NCBI RefSeq assembly: GCF_001642475.1
Contig: NW_019173952.1
Span: 1 to 64,000, forward strand
Direction: 5' to 3'
DNA: 64,000 nucleotides
DNA from: Fonsecaea monophora
Taxonomy: Eukaryota > Ascomycota > Eurotiomycetes > Chaetothyriales > Herpotrichiellaceae
Shown: positions 35,674-46,007 of the stretch, piece by piece
Layout: each line of letters opens with the position of its first letter
Position numbering within the stretch: position 1 is the first letter of the stretch
Notes under the pieces: generated by a model
Databases searched by the model: none
What the model saw: the letters and a program-made list of their open reading frames with translations, nothing else
Told to the model about the DNA's origin: nothing
Made by a program: the position numbers and the translations under genes

Positions 35674-37717
35674 CTACATGCAACGCTCAACCGGCGTCAA
35701 CCTGACCTTCAGCGGCTGGAGTTCCCACAGAACCTATTCCAAGAGTCAGCGAGTCGGCATGAAACAGGCCAGCGCCGGGGGTTTGTAGAGAAGCAAGGGG
35801 GCAAATCTCACATAGAACCTCGCATCTTCCACCCAGGTAGGATGATCCCCGTCAAGTTCCATGTTGAAGTGCCACAGCAACTTTGCAATGACGAGGCGTG
35901 CTTCGGTGAGAGCCACCCTGTTTTCAAGTATTGAAGTGATCAGTAACGGAACATGTGACAGACATCGCACCTACATGGGTAGGTGTATATACTCGTATAT
36001 ACTGATGTATATACCTGTGTGGTAAATCAGAAGGAGAGGGGGAGAGACTCACTGTTTGCCAATGCAATTTCGAGGACCCAGGCTGAAGGGCTTCAGGATC
36101 TCGTCGGCCTGTAGCCCCGAGGGCCCTTTGTCGCCGAGCTCCTCGAGCCATCTCTCTGGTCGGAATTCCTTGGGGTTGTCGAACAGTCGGCCGGACCGGC
36201 CCATGTGCCACTGGCCCATTGAGACGTAGGTCTGTCAACAATTCACAAATGTTCTCATCGTTAGCTAACTAGCCAGCCAGTGTCTCATCTTGGCGTCGGT
36301 CCCAATAGCAGTCGGGAGAAGCGGGCACCATACAGGAAGAGACACGGAGGGGAAAGGGGCGGGGACTGGTTTTCAATAGGAAAGAAAACTTACCCCTTCC
36401 GGCACAAACTCGCCGGCGATCAGGTGGCCTCCCTTGGGCGTGGTTCGCGGCGTGATGTAGCTGGCGACGGGGAAGATCCTCAGGGCCTCGTCGACGGTCG
36501 CCCTGAGATAGGGCAGGTTGGAGGTCGCACGGACGGTGATGTCCCCGCTGGCCGTGAAGGTTCGGCGAATCTCGTCCTGGAGCTTCTTCATGACGCGGGG
36601 CGTCTTGCAAAGGTGGTAAAAGGTCGCGCTCAGGCAGGTGCTCGTCGTCTCGGCGCCACCACCGACGATGAGCACCGAGTTTGAGACGACCTCGTCGTGG
36701 GTGAGGCGGTTGCCGTCCTTCATCTCGCGCAGCATCAGGCCCACGATGTCGGGTCTCTTCTTCTTCTTCTCCTTTTCCTTGCCGCGCTCGTCGTCCCCAT
36801 CCTCGTCGTCCTCACGATCGAGTCGCTGCTTCACCGCCGAATTGGCCGCGTCGAAGAAGTTGTTCCTCTCGTGCAACTGCTTCGCCGTCATCAGCGGCAT
36901 CAGCATGCGCTCGGTGATCCCAAAGCGGCGGAATTGGTTGAAGATGGTGGCTTTCTTGAGACCCTGCAAGAGGAAGCTCGGCCAGGGGTGCATGCGGCGC
37001 TTCTTGAGACAGTCAAACTCCTGGTCCAGGGCCAGCTGGCCGATCACGTCGTTGAGCGTCCAGAGGAACCACTCGACCATGTTCTGCGAACCCTCGTGGC
37101 AGGCCTCGGTCAGTTGTGCACAGAGCAGGTCGACGTAGTGTTGCATCACGGGCTCGACTTCTAGAACCCCCGTGGTCGTGAAGGCAGGGTTGGCGAGGCG
37201 CCGGAGCCGATTGTGGTCCGCGTCGCTGGCCATGATCATGCTCTCGGGCACCTTGCGCGTCTCGGCCGACGGGAAGTGGAAACGCGTTTTCTGCAGCTGA
37301 GGTCGACTGTTGTAGATCTGGGCCCAGCCTTCTGGGTTTGTGAATGAAAGCTCATCGGGCGCGATCCGAACCACCGGTCCGTATTCTGTGTGGATGGCGT
37401 CGATGCTCTTGTACAGATCGCCGCGAGCCTGGCGCCAGGAAGCCGGGAGACGGGACGCTCTCCACAGTAGCGGCCCTGGGTATTTGGCTAGAGGATGAAA
37501 TGGTGATACATTGTACAGTAGTCGTAGCAGTGCAAAGCCGAGTAGCTGCGAAAGTGACGCACAAAATAGATCAGCGTTGACTTTTCAAAGGCTCCCTCCA
37601 GGCATACATGACATTTCAGGGGCGAGTTACCGCAGAGATTGTGCATATCCAACACCATATACCGAGCAGCACATAGTGCGGGAGAGCGGACTCGCCGGCG
37701 GTGGTTGTCATGGTCAT
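35674..37717 (-). CDS. Cytochrome P450 (CYP65-like, membrane anchored)
   Basis: Haem monooxygenase of 527 residues in five exons: 37717-37631, 37545-36394, 36231-36053, 35917-35812 and 35733-35674. Residues about 15-42 are a hydrophobic anchor (YVLLGIWCWICTIS, then LLGFALLRLLY), so it should sit in the ER membrane. HPLAKYPGP is the usual proline-rich hinge. The I-helix is GGGAETTST (about residue 322), ExxR is EALR, PERW follows, and the haem loop is FSLGPRNCIGKQ with the Cys ligand. The sequence resembles isotrichodermin C-15 hydroxylase-type P450s of CYP65. Residues about 272-295 are an unusual charged run of Asp/Glu followed by Lys/Glu. A second in-frame ATG lies at 37711. The last exon codes only 19 residues. 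Substrate unknown. Confidence 0.94.
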
Positions 37718-37799
37718 CTGTAGGGTCCTCTCTTGCGGGAGATCAATGAAGTCGGTTTGATGTCAAACGGAGGAGCTTGTAAACACCTTTCTCATTTTC

Positions 37800-37815
37800 T
37801 AGGTATATATACCTA
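37800..37815. promoter_or_regulatory. 16-bp perfect palindrome upstream of P450
   Basis: TAGGTATATATACCTA reads identically on both strands and lies 83 bases upstream of the P450 start codon. It could bind a dimeric regulator or form part of a TATA-like element. It also belongs to the TAGGTA/TACCTA words scattered through the intergenic DNA, so specificity is uncertain. Confidence 0.35.
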
Positions 37816-38126
37816 GGTATGTTATGTGATGAGTCCAGCTGGAATCTCAAACAGTCGCAAAATTACTCGTTGTTGCTTAGTGCTTATACTTACACAATCC
37901 GTCGCTCGCCCTGGCAAGATGGCAATACTACATTGGTGCATACCTCGGCCTTGCAACAAGCGGCACAATTCAAGGGGCCAAAAACAAAGGTATGTGTCCA
38001 ATTTACAGTACGGATGTGGATGTGTCGTATCTGGATTGTAGTCATAGACAAAAGCTATTCCCCTTACCATGGATATGTTCCATTCGAAGTGCTGGCCACG
38101 GTCATCGTCGTCGTGGTTGGGTCTCT

Positions 38127-39263
38127 CTATCTATACAAACGAAGAAATTCCACCAAAGCCATCATCGCCATCGCTTGACCATACGGCATACTGGTCCTCT
38201 CAATGTCCAGATAATGCTTGAGATCCTTGCCCATCCCCGTGCCAAAGCTGACATCCGACAATTCGCCGTCTTCGCTGATTCGTTGAATCACGGCCTTGAT
38301 TGCTCTCGTTGCAACGTCCAGGTATTCCTTTGAGATGTACCGTCTCCGTATCGACTTCAGAAGACCATAGGCGAATCCCGCAGTGGCCGATGCTTCCTGG
38401 TAACTCCCCTCCTCTTCTGACACGTCGAGTAAAGTCCGCCACATGCCCTCTTTGGTTTGTAAGGCCCGCAGAGCTCTACATTGTGCCTGCAACACACCGA
38501 CCAGGTACAGTCTTAGGCCGTCATCCGAAGGCAAGTCCAGGAGCTCGATGAAATCCGGAATTGCAATCGTCACCCAGCTATTGCCCCGAGCCCATCTCGC
38601 TCGCGCAAAATTATGGCCCAATTGAGCATCACCGTCATCGGTAAATTGCCAACCGTGAAAGAAGAGCCCGGTCTGAGGGTCGTAAAGGTACTGAATATGT
38701 AGAAGAAACTGCCGCTTGGCTTCTTCCACGTAGCTGGGGCGATTGAGTAGTCTCCCAATCTTTGCCAGAGGCATAACGGTCATCATAAGCGTGTCATCCC
38801 AGAGTTGATTGTGGTTCTCTTCAAGATACGTTATATGCTGCATCCCCCCAAAAGTTGTTCGAGGCAAATCGTGCATCGCCCACTCCGCCCAAGACTCCAA
38901 CCAAGGCAGATAGCTTCGTTCTCTCGTCTCTTCATATAGATATGCGAGAGAGAGAAAGGCTGCCATGGTGTTGATATTTTTGGTGGTGCCTTCAGCCAAC
39001 CTCCTCGAAAACCAGTCTTGCATGGTGCTGAGTGCCACTGGAGAGGATGTCAACGCATGATATTGATACAGGCCATATAAGCCAATTCCATGAGTCCATT
39101 CCCAATCATGCCAACCTTTGGTGTCAATAATCCGTCCGTCGGGCAGTTTCAACAAGAAATGCCCTGTCTCATCTTTGATGTTGACCAGATTGTGGATCAG
39201 TAGTTCGATCTTTTGTGAGATATCTGTTGCAGTCAACCCCTCAATAGCCAAAGGAGATGGCAT
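38127..39263 (-). CDS. GH105 unsaturated rhamnogalacturonyl hydrolase
   Basis: Removes the unsaturated galacturonic acid left at the non-reducing end of rhamnogalacturonan I fragments after lyase action. Single exon, 378 residues, matching the family length. The (alpha/alpha)6-barrel motifs include DWEWTHGIGLYGLYQY, NQLWDDTLMMTVMPLAKIG with the conserved Asp, HNFARARWARGNSWVTIAI and EASATAGFAYGLLKSIRRRYI. The ATG at 39263 is chosen because homologous sequence begins just after it; the frame stays open far upstream, but those residues look non-coding and start without ATG. The N-terminus (MPSPLAIEGLTATD) has no signal peptide, so the enzyme is probably cytosolic and would need imported oligosaccharide. 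The divergent MFS gene 570 bases away is a natural candidate for that import. Confidence 0.92.
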   Translation of the reverse strand: MPSPLAIEGLTATDISQKIELLIHNLVNIKDETGHFLLKLPDGRIIDTKGWHDWEWTHGIGLYGLYQYHALTSSPVALSTMQDWFSRRLAEGTTKNINTMAAFLSLAYLYEETRERSYLPWLESWAEWAMHDLPRTTFGGMQHITYLEENHNQLWDDTLMMTVMPLAKIGRLLNRPSYVEEAKRQFLLHIQYLYDPQTGLFFHGWQFTDDGDAQLGHNFARARWARGNSWVTIAIPDFIELLDLPSDDGLRLYLVGVLQAQCRALRALQTKEGMWRTLLDVSEEEGSYQEASATAGFAYGLLKSIRRRYISKEYLDVATRAIKAVIQRISEDGELSDVSFGTGMGKDLKHYLDIERTSMPYGQAMAMMALVEFLRLYR

Positions 39264-39833
39264 GATTCCCGCTGCCCGTGTTGTTGAGTAGTCCAATAAC
39301 CTTCTCCTACGCTTTTTATCCTCACCGTTCTTCATCAAATGTCCTTCTCCTCCCGGCATCAAATGTACCGAGATGGTTTTAACCCTATAATCCTGGTTTC
39401 TGCAGCCAAGAGTTGGATGAGACTTGGTTTGTGGGTTTGTGGGGATCTTACTCTCGATCGGGTGCGATCGACCTAGCGAGACTGCGGAGATGCCAATGGA
39501 GCCTTTTCCTTCGGGCCGTTCATGAGGTCCGCATTTGGGCAATTTCCGGGGGAGGCCAACGGTAGAGTTCAACTCTGTAGTCCGACTGGGGAGTCCAACT
39601 GACCCTCTCACTTTGTCCGCAGACCTTATCCTCGCGAACAAGAGTTGATGCTCTCCTTCGGTTGATTGTCCTCCGAGGCTTTCGTTCGTTGCTGTACCGA
39701 AGGGCATGGAGTGCAACAGCATATAGGGAAATGGTGCACAGCTGGAAGTGTTTAAGGAGCAGAGGCTACATTCCCACTCAGCTGGGGCTTTCAAACCATT
39801 TGCACATACACTATCGACACCTCAAGAAGCACT
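39264..39833. promoter_or_regulatory. Divergent promoter, GH105 / MFS transporter
   Basis: This 570-base region separates the two starts. On the plus strand it contains four words fitting the carbon-repressor CreA consensus SYGGRG: GTGGGG at 39439, CCGGGG at 39546, CTGGGG at 39586 and CTGGGG at 39782. About two are expected by chance over both strands, so carbon repression is plausible but weakly supported. I did not find a CCNCCAA word for the galacturonate regulator GaaR on either strand. Confidence 0.4.
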
Positions 39834-41741
39834 ATGGCTGGGTCGGATCATATCGCTGGCGATGCTGCGCCCTCTCCAGACGCCAACCAGAAAGGTGCTT
39901 TGGAGAAGCAGGACATCTCTGAGATCGAGAGGGTGGTGTCCGGTGGCAGCGATCTGCAGAAGGATTTCATCGACTATGACCGTATCGACAAGGACGTCGC
40001 AAAGTATGCGAATGCGACGCATGTCGAGATATCCAAGGAAGAAAACAGGCGCTTGAGACGCATGATTGACAGGCGCGTGCTTGCCATAATGGTTCCAACG
40101 TACTTCCTTCAAGCTCTCGACAAAGGTACCATGTCTTTTGCTTCCATCATGGGCATTCGAGAGGACTTGAATCTCCACGCACAACAGGTGGGAACCCATC
40201 CTAAACTGAAGTCCAGTAACTGACCGACCCAATTGACAGTACTCGTGGCTCACAACCTGTATCTATATCGCCGTCCTCATTGTGGAATATCCGACAAACT
40301 GGACTATTCAGAGGGTGCCGATTGCAAAGTACCTTGCTTTGAACATTTGTCTCTGGGGCGCAGTCCTCGCTCTCCACTCGGTTGCAACGAATTTTGCCAC
40401 AATCGTGACCCTGAGGACGTTGCTAGGCATCTTCGAAGCGGTCTGTCAGCCCAGTTTCCTCATCCTCAGTAGCATGTGGTACAAGCGAGAAGAACAGGCC
40501 GAAACGGTCACATATTGGTACATGATGAAGTAAGTTCTCAGACAACGCAATATTGAAGGTCGTAAAGTCTTAATGGGCTTTGTATCTTCGACATAGTCAT
40601 TTCGGTGCTGATGACAGAACAGTGGAGGCCAGCAAATCGTGGGTGGCCTACTGGCATATTGCTTCACTCAAATCCGGTCTGGGCCTTTGAAATCATGGCA
40701 AGCGATTTTCATTGCCTATGGCTGCTTTTCCGTGCTTTGGGGGCTTTTCGTCGGCTGGTGGATGCCTGATTCTCCAATGAAAGCAAAGTGCTTCTCAGAA
40801 GAGGACAAGAAGTTGATGGTTGAGCGAGTGAGGAGCAATCAAACAGGACTGCAAAACAAGAAGTTCCGTCCAGAGCAAGTCAAGGAAGCATTCCTGGATC
40901 CACAGACGTACTGCTACTGTCTAATCCAGATTTGCACGACTTTGCCCACCTCTGGCTTAGGAGCTTTTGCCAATATAATCATCACAGGTAAGGACGGAAT
41001 TCTGCATGCGATAACTGAAAGTACTGACTTCGCCATAAGGATTCAACTTCACCGTCCTTCAGACACAGCTGCTTGCAATGGTTCTTGGTGCTGTGATAAT
41101 CATCATCTTGCTTACCTCGACATGGCTCGTTAAGAAATTCCATCAGAATTGCTTGGTCATGGGGCTCTTCATCATACCGTAATCCTCTCCCCCAATCTGG
41201 TCCGTGCTGAACTAACAAGGTATCAGATCTTTCGTAGGCACGATCGTGTTGATGAGCGTCCGTAACACAGACACGGCGACCAAAGTGGGATTGCTCATCA
41301 GCTACTATATCGTGCTCTCGTTCTGGGCCGCTCAGACGCTCGCTATGAGCATGATTTCTCGAAATGTTGGAGGTCAGACGAAGAAGTCAATTGTTGTCAC
41401 AATGAATTTTGTAGCCTGGTGCACCGGAAATGCTGTCGGTTTGTGATTCTCCTAGCTCTTGACGTTGATCATAACGGCTCACTAACTCGGCGACAACAGG
41501 TCCGCAGGTGTTTCTGTCATATGATGCCCCACGCTATTTCATTGCCTTCAGTACTCACCTCGGCTGCTATGTTCTCCTTGTGTTGGTGATTGCGTTCCTC
41601 TGGCTCCATCTCAAGCGGCAGAATCGGAAGAAGGACGAGCTGGTTTCTGCCGGGATTCGAGAGGCCAAAGATGATAATTACGTGCATGCATTTGATGATT
41701 TGACGGACCGAGAGAATCCAAACTTTAGGTACATATATTGA
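39834..41741 (+). CDS. MFS transporter, anion:cation symporter (Dal5-like)
   Basis: Twelve-TM-type major facilitator of 533 residues in six exons: 39834-40187, 40240-40529, 40623-40987, 41040-41178, 41227-41438 and 41500-41741, all in frame. The family is indicated by RRMIDRRVLAIMVPTYFLQALDKGTMSFASIMGIREDL at TM1, YPTNWTIQRVPIAKYL, the RTLLGIFEAVCQPSFLIL segment, MPDSPMKAKCFSEEDKKL in the central loop and NPNF near the end. Dal5, Tna1 and Seo1-type proteins of this family carry small organic anions such as allantoate and nicotinate, and some fungal members carry sugar acids. Its divergence from the GH105 gene makes a galacturonate-containing disaccharide or a related acid a testable guess. 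The fifth intron uses a weak GTTTGT donor. Confidence 0.93.
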
Positions 41742-42002
41742 TGAAAGTGACGGGATGAGAGGCTGAGGTGAAGTTTGTCGTCGGCGATCTTGAACGAATG
41801 ACCGATAATACTTTCTGTCTGACATTTACCTACTTCAGGTAGTCTTAGTAATGCACCACCAGTTGAGGAGAAGAAAGCATCGTCAGACAGGCACTGTTTA
41901 TTGTTGCCCTGTGCAACCCCTCAATAATAACATTAAAGTGCATGCGCTGCGCACAGGCACCGTTGCCATGATCATGAACTCAATCAGATTGTCTGTAGTC
42001 GC

Positions 42003-43976
42003 ATGATGGCGATGTGCGCGTCTGAAAATCTCTCTTTCTTCGATGAGGAACCAGATGTATGCGCATTCCAACAGTCCTCTCCGCTTTCACTGCGGCAGCA
42101 CCCATCCTCTTCGCCTTCGACTACTCCACCCACTCCACCGGTGACAGAGAGCACTCAAACTCACGACTATAACTTCTCCGGCGCAGTATACGATGAGAGC
42201 ACTTCTAACTCGGAATCGGAAACCGTTTCGCAGCCAGATGACGGGTATGAAGAGAGCAACGAGGATGCCGGCCAGCGCGTCTTCTCAGGATGCTCTTCGA
42301 TTTCTTCTTTTCCGACGTCCATATCACAGCCCCTACACGCCGAGCCAGAGCAGTATGGCCCTCGAACACCCTCTAAACGAGACTCGCACGGCTTCTACTC
42401 CTTTGAACGATCTGGGGGCTCCCGGCCCGCGACGACTTCCCCTCGAAACCTCCGCGGTTGCCGCGCGGCATTTCGCCATCCGAGCAGTGTCAAAGCCTTG
42501 CAGATGAAAGATGAAGCAATGAGTGAAACAAACAGTGTGATAAGGCACCACAGACGGACTGGCTCACAAATGTCGTCATACAGTCAGAGGAGTTTGTTCT
42601 CAGTTCGGACGTCTCCGACCAAGAGATCTAGCCAGTCTCACCACACCTCACCCCTGAAAGGCAGCACCAATCTCAAAAAAGAATTCCCTCTTATCCTCTT
42701 GCACTGTACATTGCTAGCACCCAATCAACCTTTCCAACCTTCGGCTGAAGAAAGTGCAACCCTCAGCGAACTGCTGCCAGAGGAGTACAAGCAACGTTGG
42801 CTTGCTCTCCGAGACAGACTGAAAGATGTCGAGATCAGCAGCAGAGGAATTCTGATTCCCCATCCCAAGGATGACTATGAGCTGCTGGAAGAACGACTTT
42901 TGGAAAGCCTGGAACTCGAAAAGCCTCGCATCAGGCAAAATCACTTCTTCAACACCGGCGGGACTAGTATAGACAGTGGCTTTGAGAGTGGCAGTCTTAC
43001 CGAAGATGAGGCTGATCTTGACGGCCAAGGTGCTCTCAAGTGTCCGGACTGTGGCGGACATCTGTCTGTGGAAGAGCCGCGTCGTCTGTGGGATGTCAAA
43101 GTTTTCGCTGCCAATGGTTTGATGCGGGCTGGAGCATGGGCCGCAGCGTGGCAAGAAATGGAGAAGGTCGACGTGGAAATTAACGTCCGCCTACCAGAAG
43201 AGATCTGTCGAGAACTCGAGACAAAGCTTGCATTCATCGAAGACGGACAGACGGACCCAAGTCCACTGGGCCCAAACGACACAGTTGCCGATCATGAACT
43301 GCCCATGTCCCGAGAACGAGAGGTATACGGCGACGTTGGCAGAGTTGAAAGCAAGGTCGATCTGACCAACTTCCAGAAGCAGTCAATGCCGGAATCGGAG
43401 CGGCTACTTTCACCGCCTAGTCCATGTTCTTTTGAGCAAGACGCACCGTCCCCACCAGTTGGTTACGGTAGAGGATTCAGCAAAGAGAGCCGAACCCTCC
43501 TCGCGGGCGTACTGAGCGTCTTGGTATTATTGTTTGCATTGGCAGGCAAGCAAGGAGCGCTCAAAGAGAATCCTGTACCGACATTACAGTTTACGACGCA
43601 AATAACGGAAGTCCTCACCACTACAGTCACGACGACGAGTGTCGCGCTCTCAACGGCAACTGTAACAACCTCTGTCAGTAGACAAGCTCCACACGAGTGC
43701 TCTTCATCAGACGGGGCGGATGATTTGATGGTTACGTCAACGGAAGATTTACCAGAATTACCCGCGGCCACAGAAGCATCCAGCCCACCGCTCGGGACAA
43801 TGCAAGAGGCGACAGACAAGGCAGACGCACAACAGAGCACCCAGCTAGAAAATACGGAGGATGGGGACGACTTGGCATCTGAACCAGGGGATACAGATAC
43901 GAGCGCCTTGCACGGTCTAGACTCCACCAAGACGGATGGCCAGATAGCGCAGGCAGATGACGCAGGGGACCTCTGA
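42003..43976 (+). CDS. Conserved-looking single-pass protein, unknown function
   Basis: Uninterrupted 657-residue frame starting at the ATG at 42003; a second Met follows at once. Residues 1 to about 225 are Ser/Thr/Pro-rich and probably disordered. A folded core starts near residue 226 (FPLILLHCTLLAP) and includes LPEEYKQRWLALRDRLKD, ISSRGILIPHPKDDYELLEE and a CPDCGG cysteine pair near residues 346-351, followed by RRLWDVKVFAANGLMRAGAW. A transmembrane segment lies near residues 497-516 (LLAGVLSVLVLLFALAG), and the tail is Thr-rich and then acidic. Proteins with this core in other ascomycetes are sometimes labelled pathway-specific nitrogen regulators, but I see no DNA-binding domain. I give no function. 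It starts 261 bases after the MFS gene, same strand. Confidence 0.8.
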   Translation: MMAMCASENLSFFDEEPDVCAFQQSSPLSLRQHPSSSPSTTPPTPPVTESTQTHDYNFSGAVYDESTSNSESETVSQPDDGYEESNEDAGQRVFSGCSSISSFPTSISQPLHAEPEQYGPRTPSKRDSHGFYSFERSGGSRPATTSPRNLRGCRAAFRHPSSVKALQMKDEAMSETNSVIRHHRRTGSQMSSYSQRSLFSVRTSPTKRSSQSHHTSPLKGSTNLKKEFPLILLHCTLLAPNQPFQPSAEESATLSELLPEEYKQRWLALRDRLKDVEISSRGILIPHPKDDYELLEERLLESLELEKPRIRQNHFFNTGGTSIDSGFESGSLTEDEADLDGQGALKCPDCGGHLSVEEPRRLWDVKVFAANGLMRAGAWAAAWQEMEKVDVEINVRLPEEICRELETKLAFIEDGQTDPSPLGPNDTVADHELPMSREREVYGDVGRVESKVDLTNFQKQSMPESERLLSPPSPCSFEQDAPSPPVGYGRGFSKESRTLLAGVLSVLVLLFALAGKQGALKENPVPTLQFTTQITEVLTTTVTTTSVALSTATVTTSVSRQAPHECSSSDGADDLMVTSTEDLPELPAATEASSPPLGTMQEATDKADAQQSTQLENTEDGDDLASEPGDTDTSALHGLDSTKTDGQIAQADDAGDL

Positions 43977-45329
43977 TCAAGGTCTGTGGGGAAAGTCACC
44001 TGGAATACTAGGTACGAGCATGTGGGTTAACAAGCTGTCAAGGTCGACTAAGTAGGCATGAGGTTCGGAAGGGCGAAGATGGCAACGGGGTGGGGTGGAT
44101 GATGATTACGCCAAGTCGTGTTGCCAACGGTGCCAACAATGCGGCTGACCATGATGATGTGTATGTTTTGAAAGCGTTGAAGCGTTGGAGTTTATCATTT
44201 GATGACAGGGTGGATTGTGGATTTGGCAGATAATACGAATAGACAGTCTATACAAAGGGAGTGACAAGCAAAGAAAAAGAGACCCATGTGGCATTTCCGT
44301 TTGGGCGGGAAACGGGCACACGGGCAAACTCCCTCCTTGGCATCCTGGCATTCCTGCCCAGGGAGGAGAGGCCCGTTCTGGCCCGAAGGTCTTTTCGTAT
44401 CAACGCATCCACAAAATAATAATATGGAACCGTCACCACCGTCCCATTGCAGATTACCTAGTACTCGTACCGAGTACATTGCCGAGCACAGTCAGTACGC
44501 GGTACCTCGCACAGATAATCCACAGGAATGAGATACGAATCAGATTCCGGAACCCCCTTTGCCCTATCGCATGAGCGCATCGCCACCGTGGTCTTCGTCC
44601 CCTCCTATCATCTCCCTCGCACGTTGTTCGTTGCTTGTAAGAAAACATCTATACCTACTCTGTAAGAGTACAGAGTGCAGAATACAGAGTACGGAATGAT
44701 GTGAGGAATATCTGACAATTCCCTCCCTATTCGAGTAACAGCATGATCAGTGCAGACACGTCCCCCAATTGCCACCAAAGTACGAGGTGCTCTCCTCAAG
44801 TATAAGTGAAGAATGGCAGCTGAAAAGGGGATGCAAGGGGAAAAGTGAACCATTGCACCATCTTCTCAGCTCATTCACACCCTGCACTACTACCACCAAT
44901 ACCACCTCGGCATCGTTCATTCCATCATCCCTCACTTTCGCTACCGAGTACCTTTTCTCGCCATTTCGGCGACATGAGGCTGAGAAAGACAGCGATCAGC
45001 ACCAAGATTTGACCGCCCCAAAAGCCAAAATTGGCACAATTTTCCGGGTAATCTAAGACGCCTGCCGAATCGGTCCGGGACACGAGGGACAGGCTTCGGG
45101 TGGGCCAACAACGTTCAAAAATACCCCCCTGGGTAGAGACTACACAGGACGGAGCAAGGCTGGCAAAAAATATCATATCATTTTCGTCTTGCCACCCGTC
45201 TTTCTCGAAAACTTACACGGATTTGTTCAGATCTTTTGTCTCTTGCTGGAACATCCATATTCGACAGGCCATACCTCAAAGCGGCACGGTCCAAAAGTCA
45301 CAGCACCTCGCTGTCGATCTGTTAACAGG
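43977..45329. other. Intergenic region with GTAC near-palindromes
   Basis: No gene is supported. GTACTCGTACCGAGTAC at 44461-44477 and GTACGCGGTACC at 44495-44506 lie close together. Near 44642-44695 there is a cluster of related words (CTCTGTAAGAGTACAGAG and AATACAGAGTACGG). Confidence 0.55.
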
Positions 45330-46007
45330 ATGACGGCGCCAAGTCTTTTTGATCTTCCTTTAGAGATCCGTCTCGACATCTTCCGTTTAGTATTTGGCCA
45401 GGGAAAGGTTGTTATTGAGAACCCAGCGGATGATGACAGCTGCGCTCTGATACCGCGGCGGGCACATTTTGAGAACCACTCCTCGAGGTCAGCTCAACTC
45501 TTGAGGGTCAACAAAACAATACTTCTGGAAGCCAGACCCATCCTCTATGCCAACACGGTCTTCCATGTCATGAACCACTCCTTTGCCGGAAAGTTGCCCA
45601 CTCGGATCACCGATGGTCATCTGTGTGCGCCGTATATCAAACATCTGGTCTGGCAGCTGGATTGCGACTTGCTGAAGCATTTTTATCCTGAAGATCTTCA
45701 ATTCGACTTGGGTGAAGTGGCCCGCTGGAGTAGTCTGGAAATCCGCTGTCGAGCTGAGTCGTGGCGGAACTCATTTCTGGGTGAATGGTGTGATCGCCAG
45801 GCTTTTGTGAGAGGGAAATCTCAGGTCTTGGAGTATGCGCAAGTATTTCTCCATGCTATGCGCCGGGGCAAAGCAGGGAGAATTGCCTTGGTAGAGGACC
45901 GTAGTCAACTGGGAAGGGGACGCATCATCTTGGGACTGAACAGCAGCCGCGTGACTTCAGAGCAGCAGCGATCGTTTGACGACCCGTGTACCATCGCCAC
46001 TTACTGA
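45330..46007 (+). CDS. 2EXR/F-box-like protein
   Basis: Single-exon protein of 225 residues. The ATG at 45330 is chosen because it directly precedes the F-box-like helix LFDLPLEIRLDIFRLVFG; earlier in-frame codons look like 5' UTR. The middle LLRVNKTILLEARPILYANTVFHV is the hallmark of the fungal 2EXR/DUF7730-type family, where F-box-like N-termini are followed by a beta-rich region. These proteins are abundant in Pezizomycotina and their function is mostly unknown; some may link substrates to SCF ubiquitin ligases. The C-terminus ends at CTIATY. An open frame continues in another phase to about 46300, but I found no convincing splice joining it. Confidence 0.72.
   Translation: MTAPSLFDLPLEIRLDIFRLVFGQGKVVIENPADDDSCALIPRRAHFENHSSRSAQLLRVNKTILLEARPILYANTVFHVMNHSFAGKLPTRITDGHLCAPYIKHLVWQLDCDLLKHFYPEDLQFDLGEVARWSSLEIRCRAESWRNSFLGEWCDRQAFVRGKSQVLEYAQVFLHAMRRGKAGRIALVEDRSQLGRGRIILGLNSSRVTSEQQRSFDDPCTIATY

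Noticed and set aside
39264..39794. Upstream in-frame extension of the GH105 gene
   Set aside because: The frame is open for 177 more codons but begins with TTG and does not resemble the family; the family sequence starts at the ATG at 39263.
42003..43976. Label as a nitrogen regulator for the 657-residue protein
   Set aside because: That label circulates for similar proteins, but I see no DNA-binding domain and a membrane segment is present.
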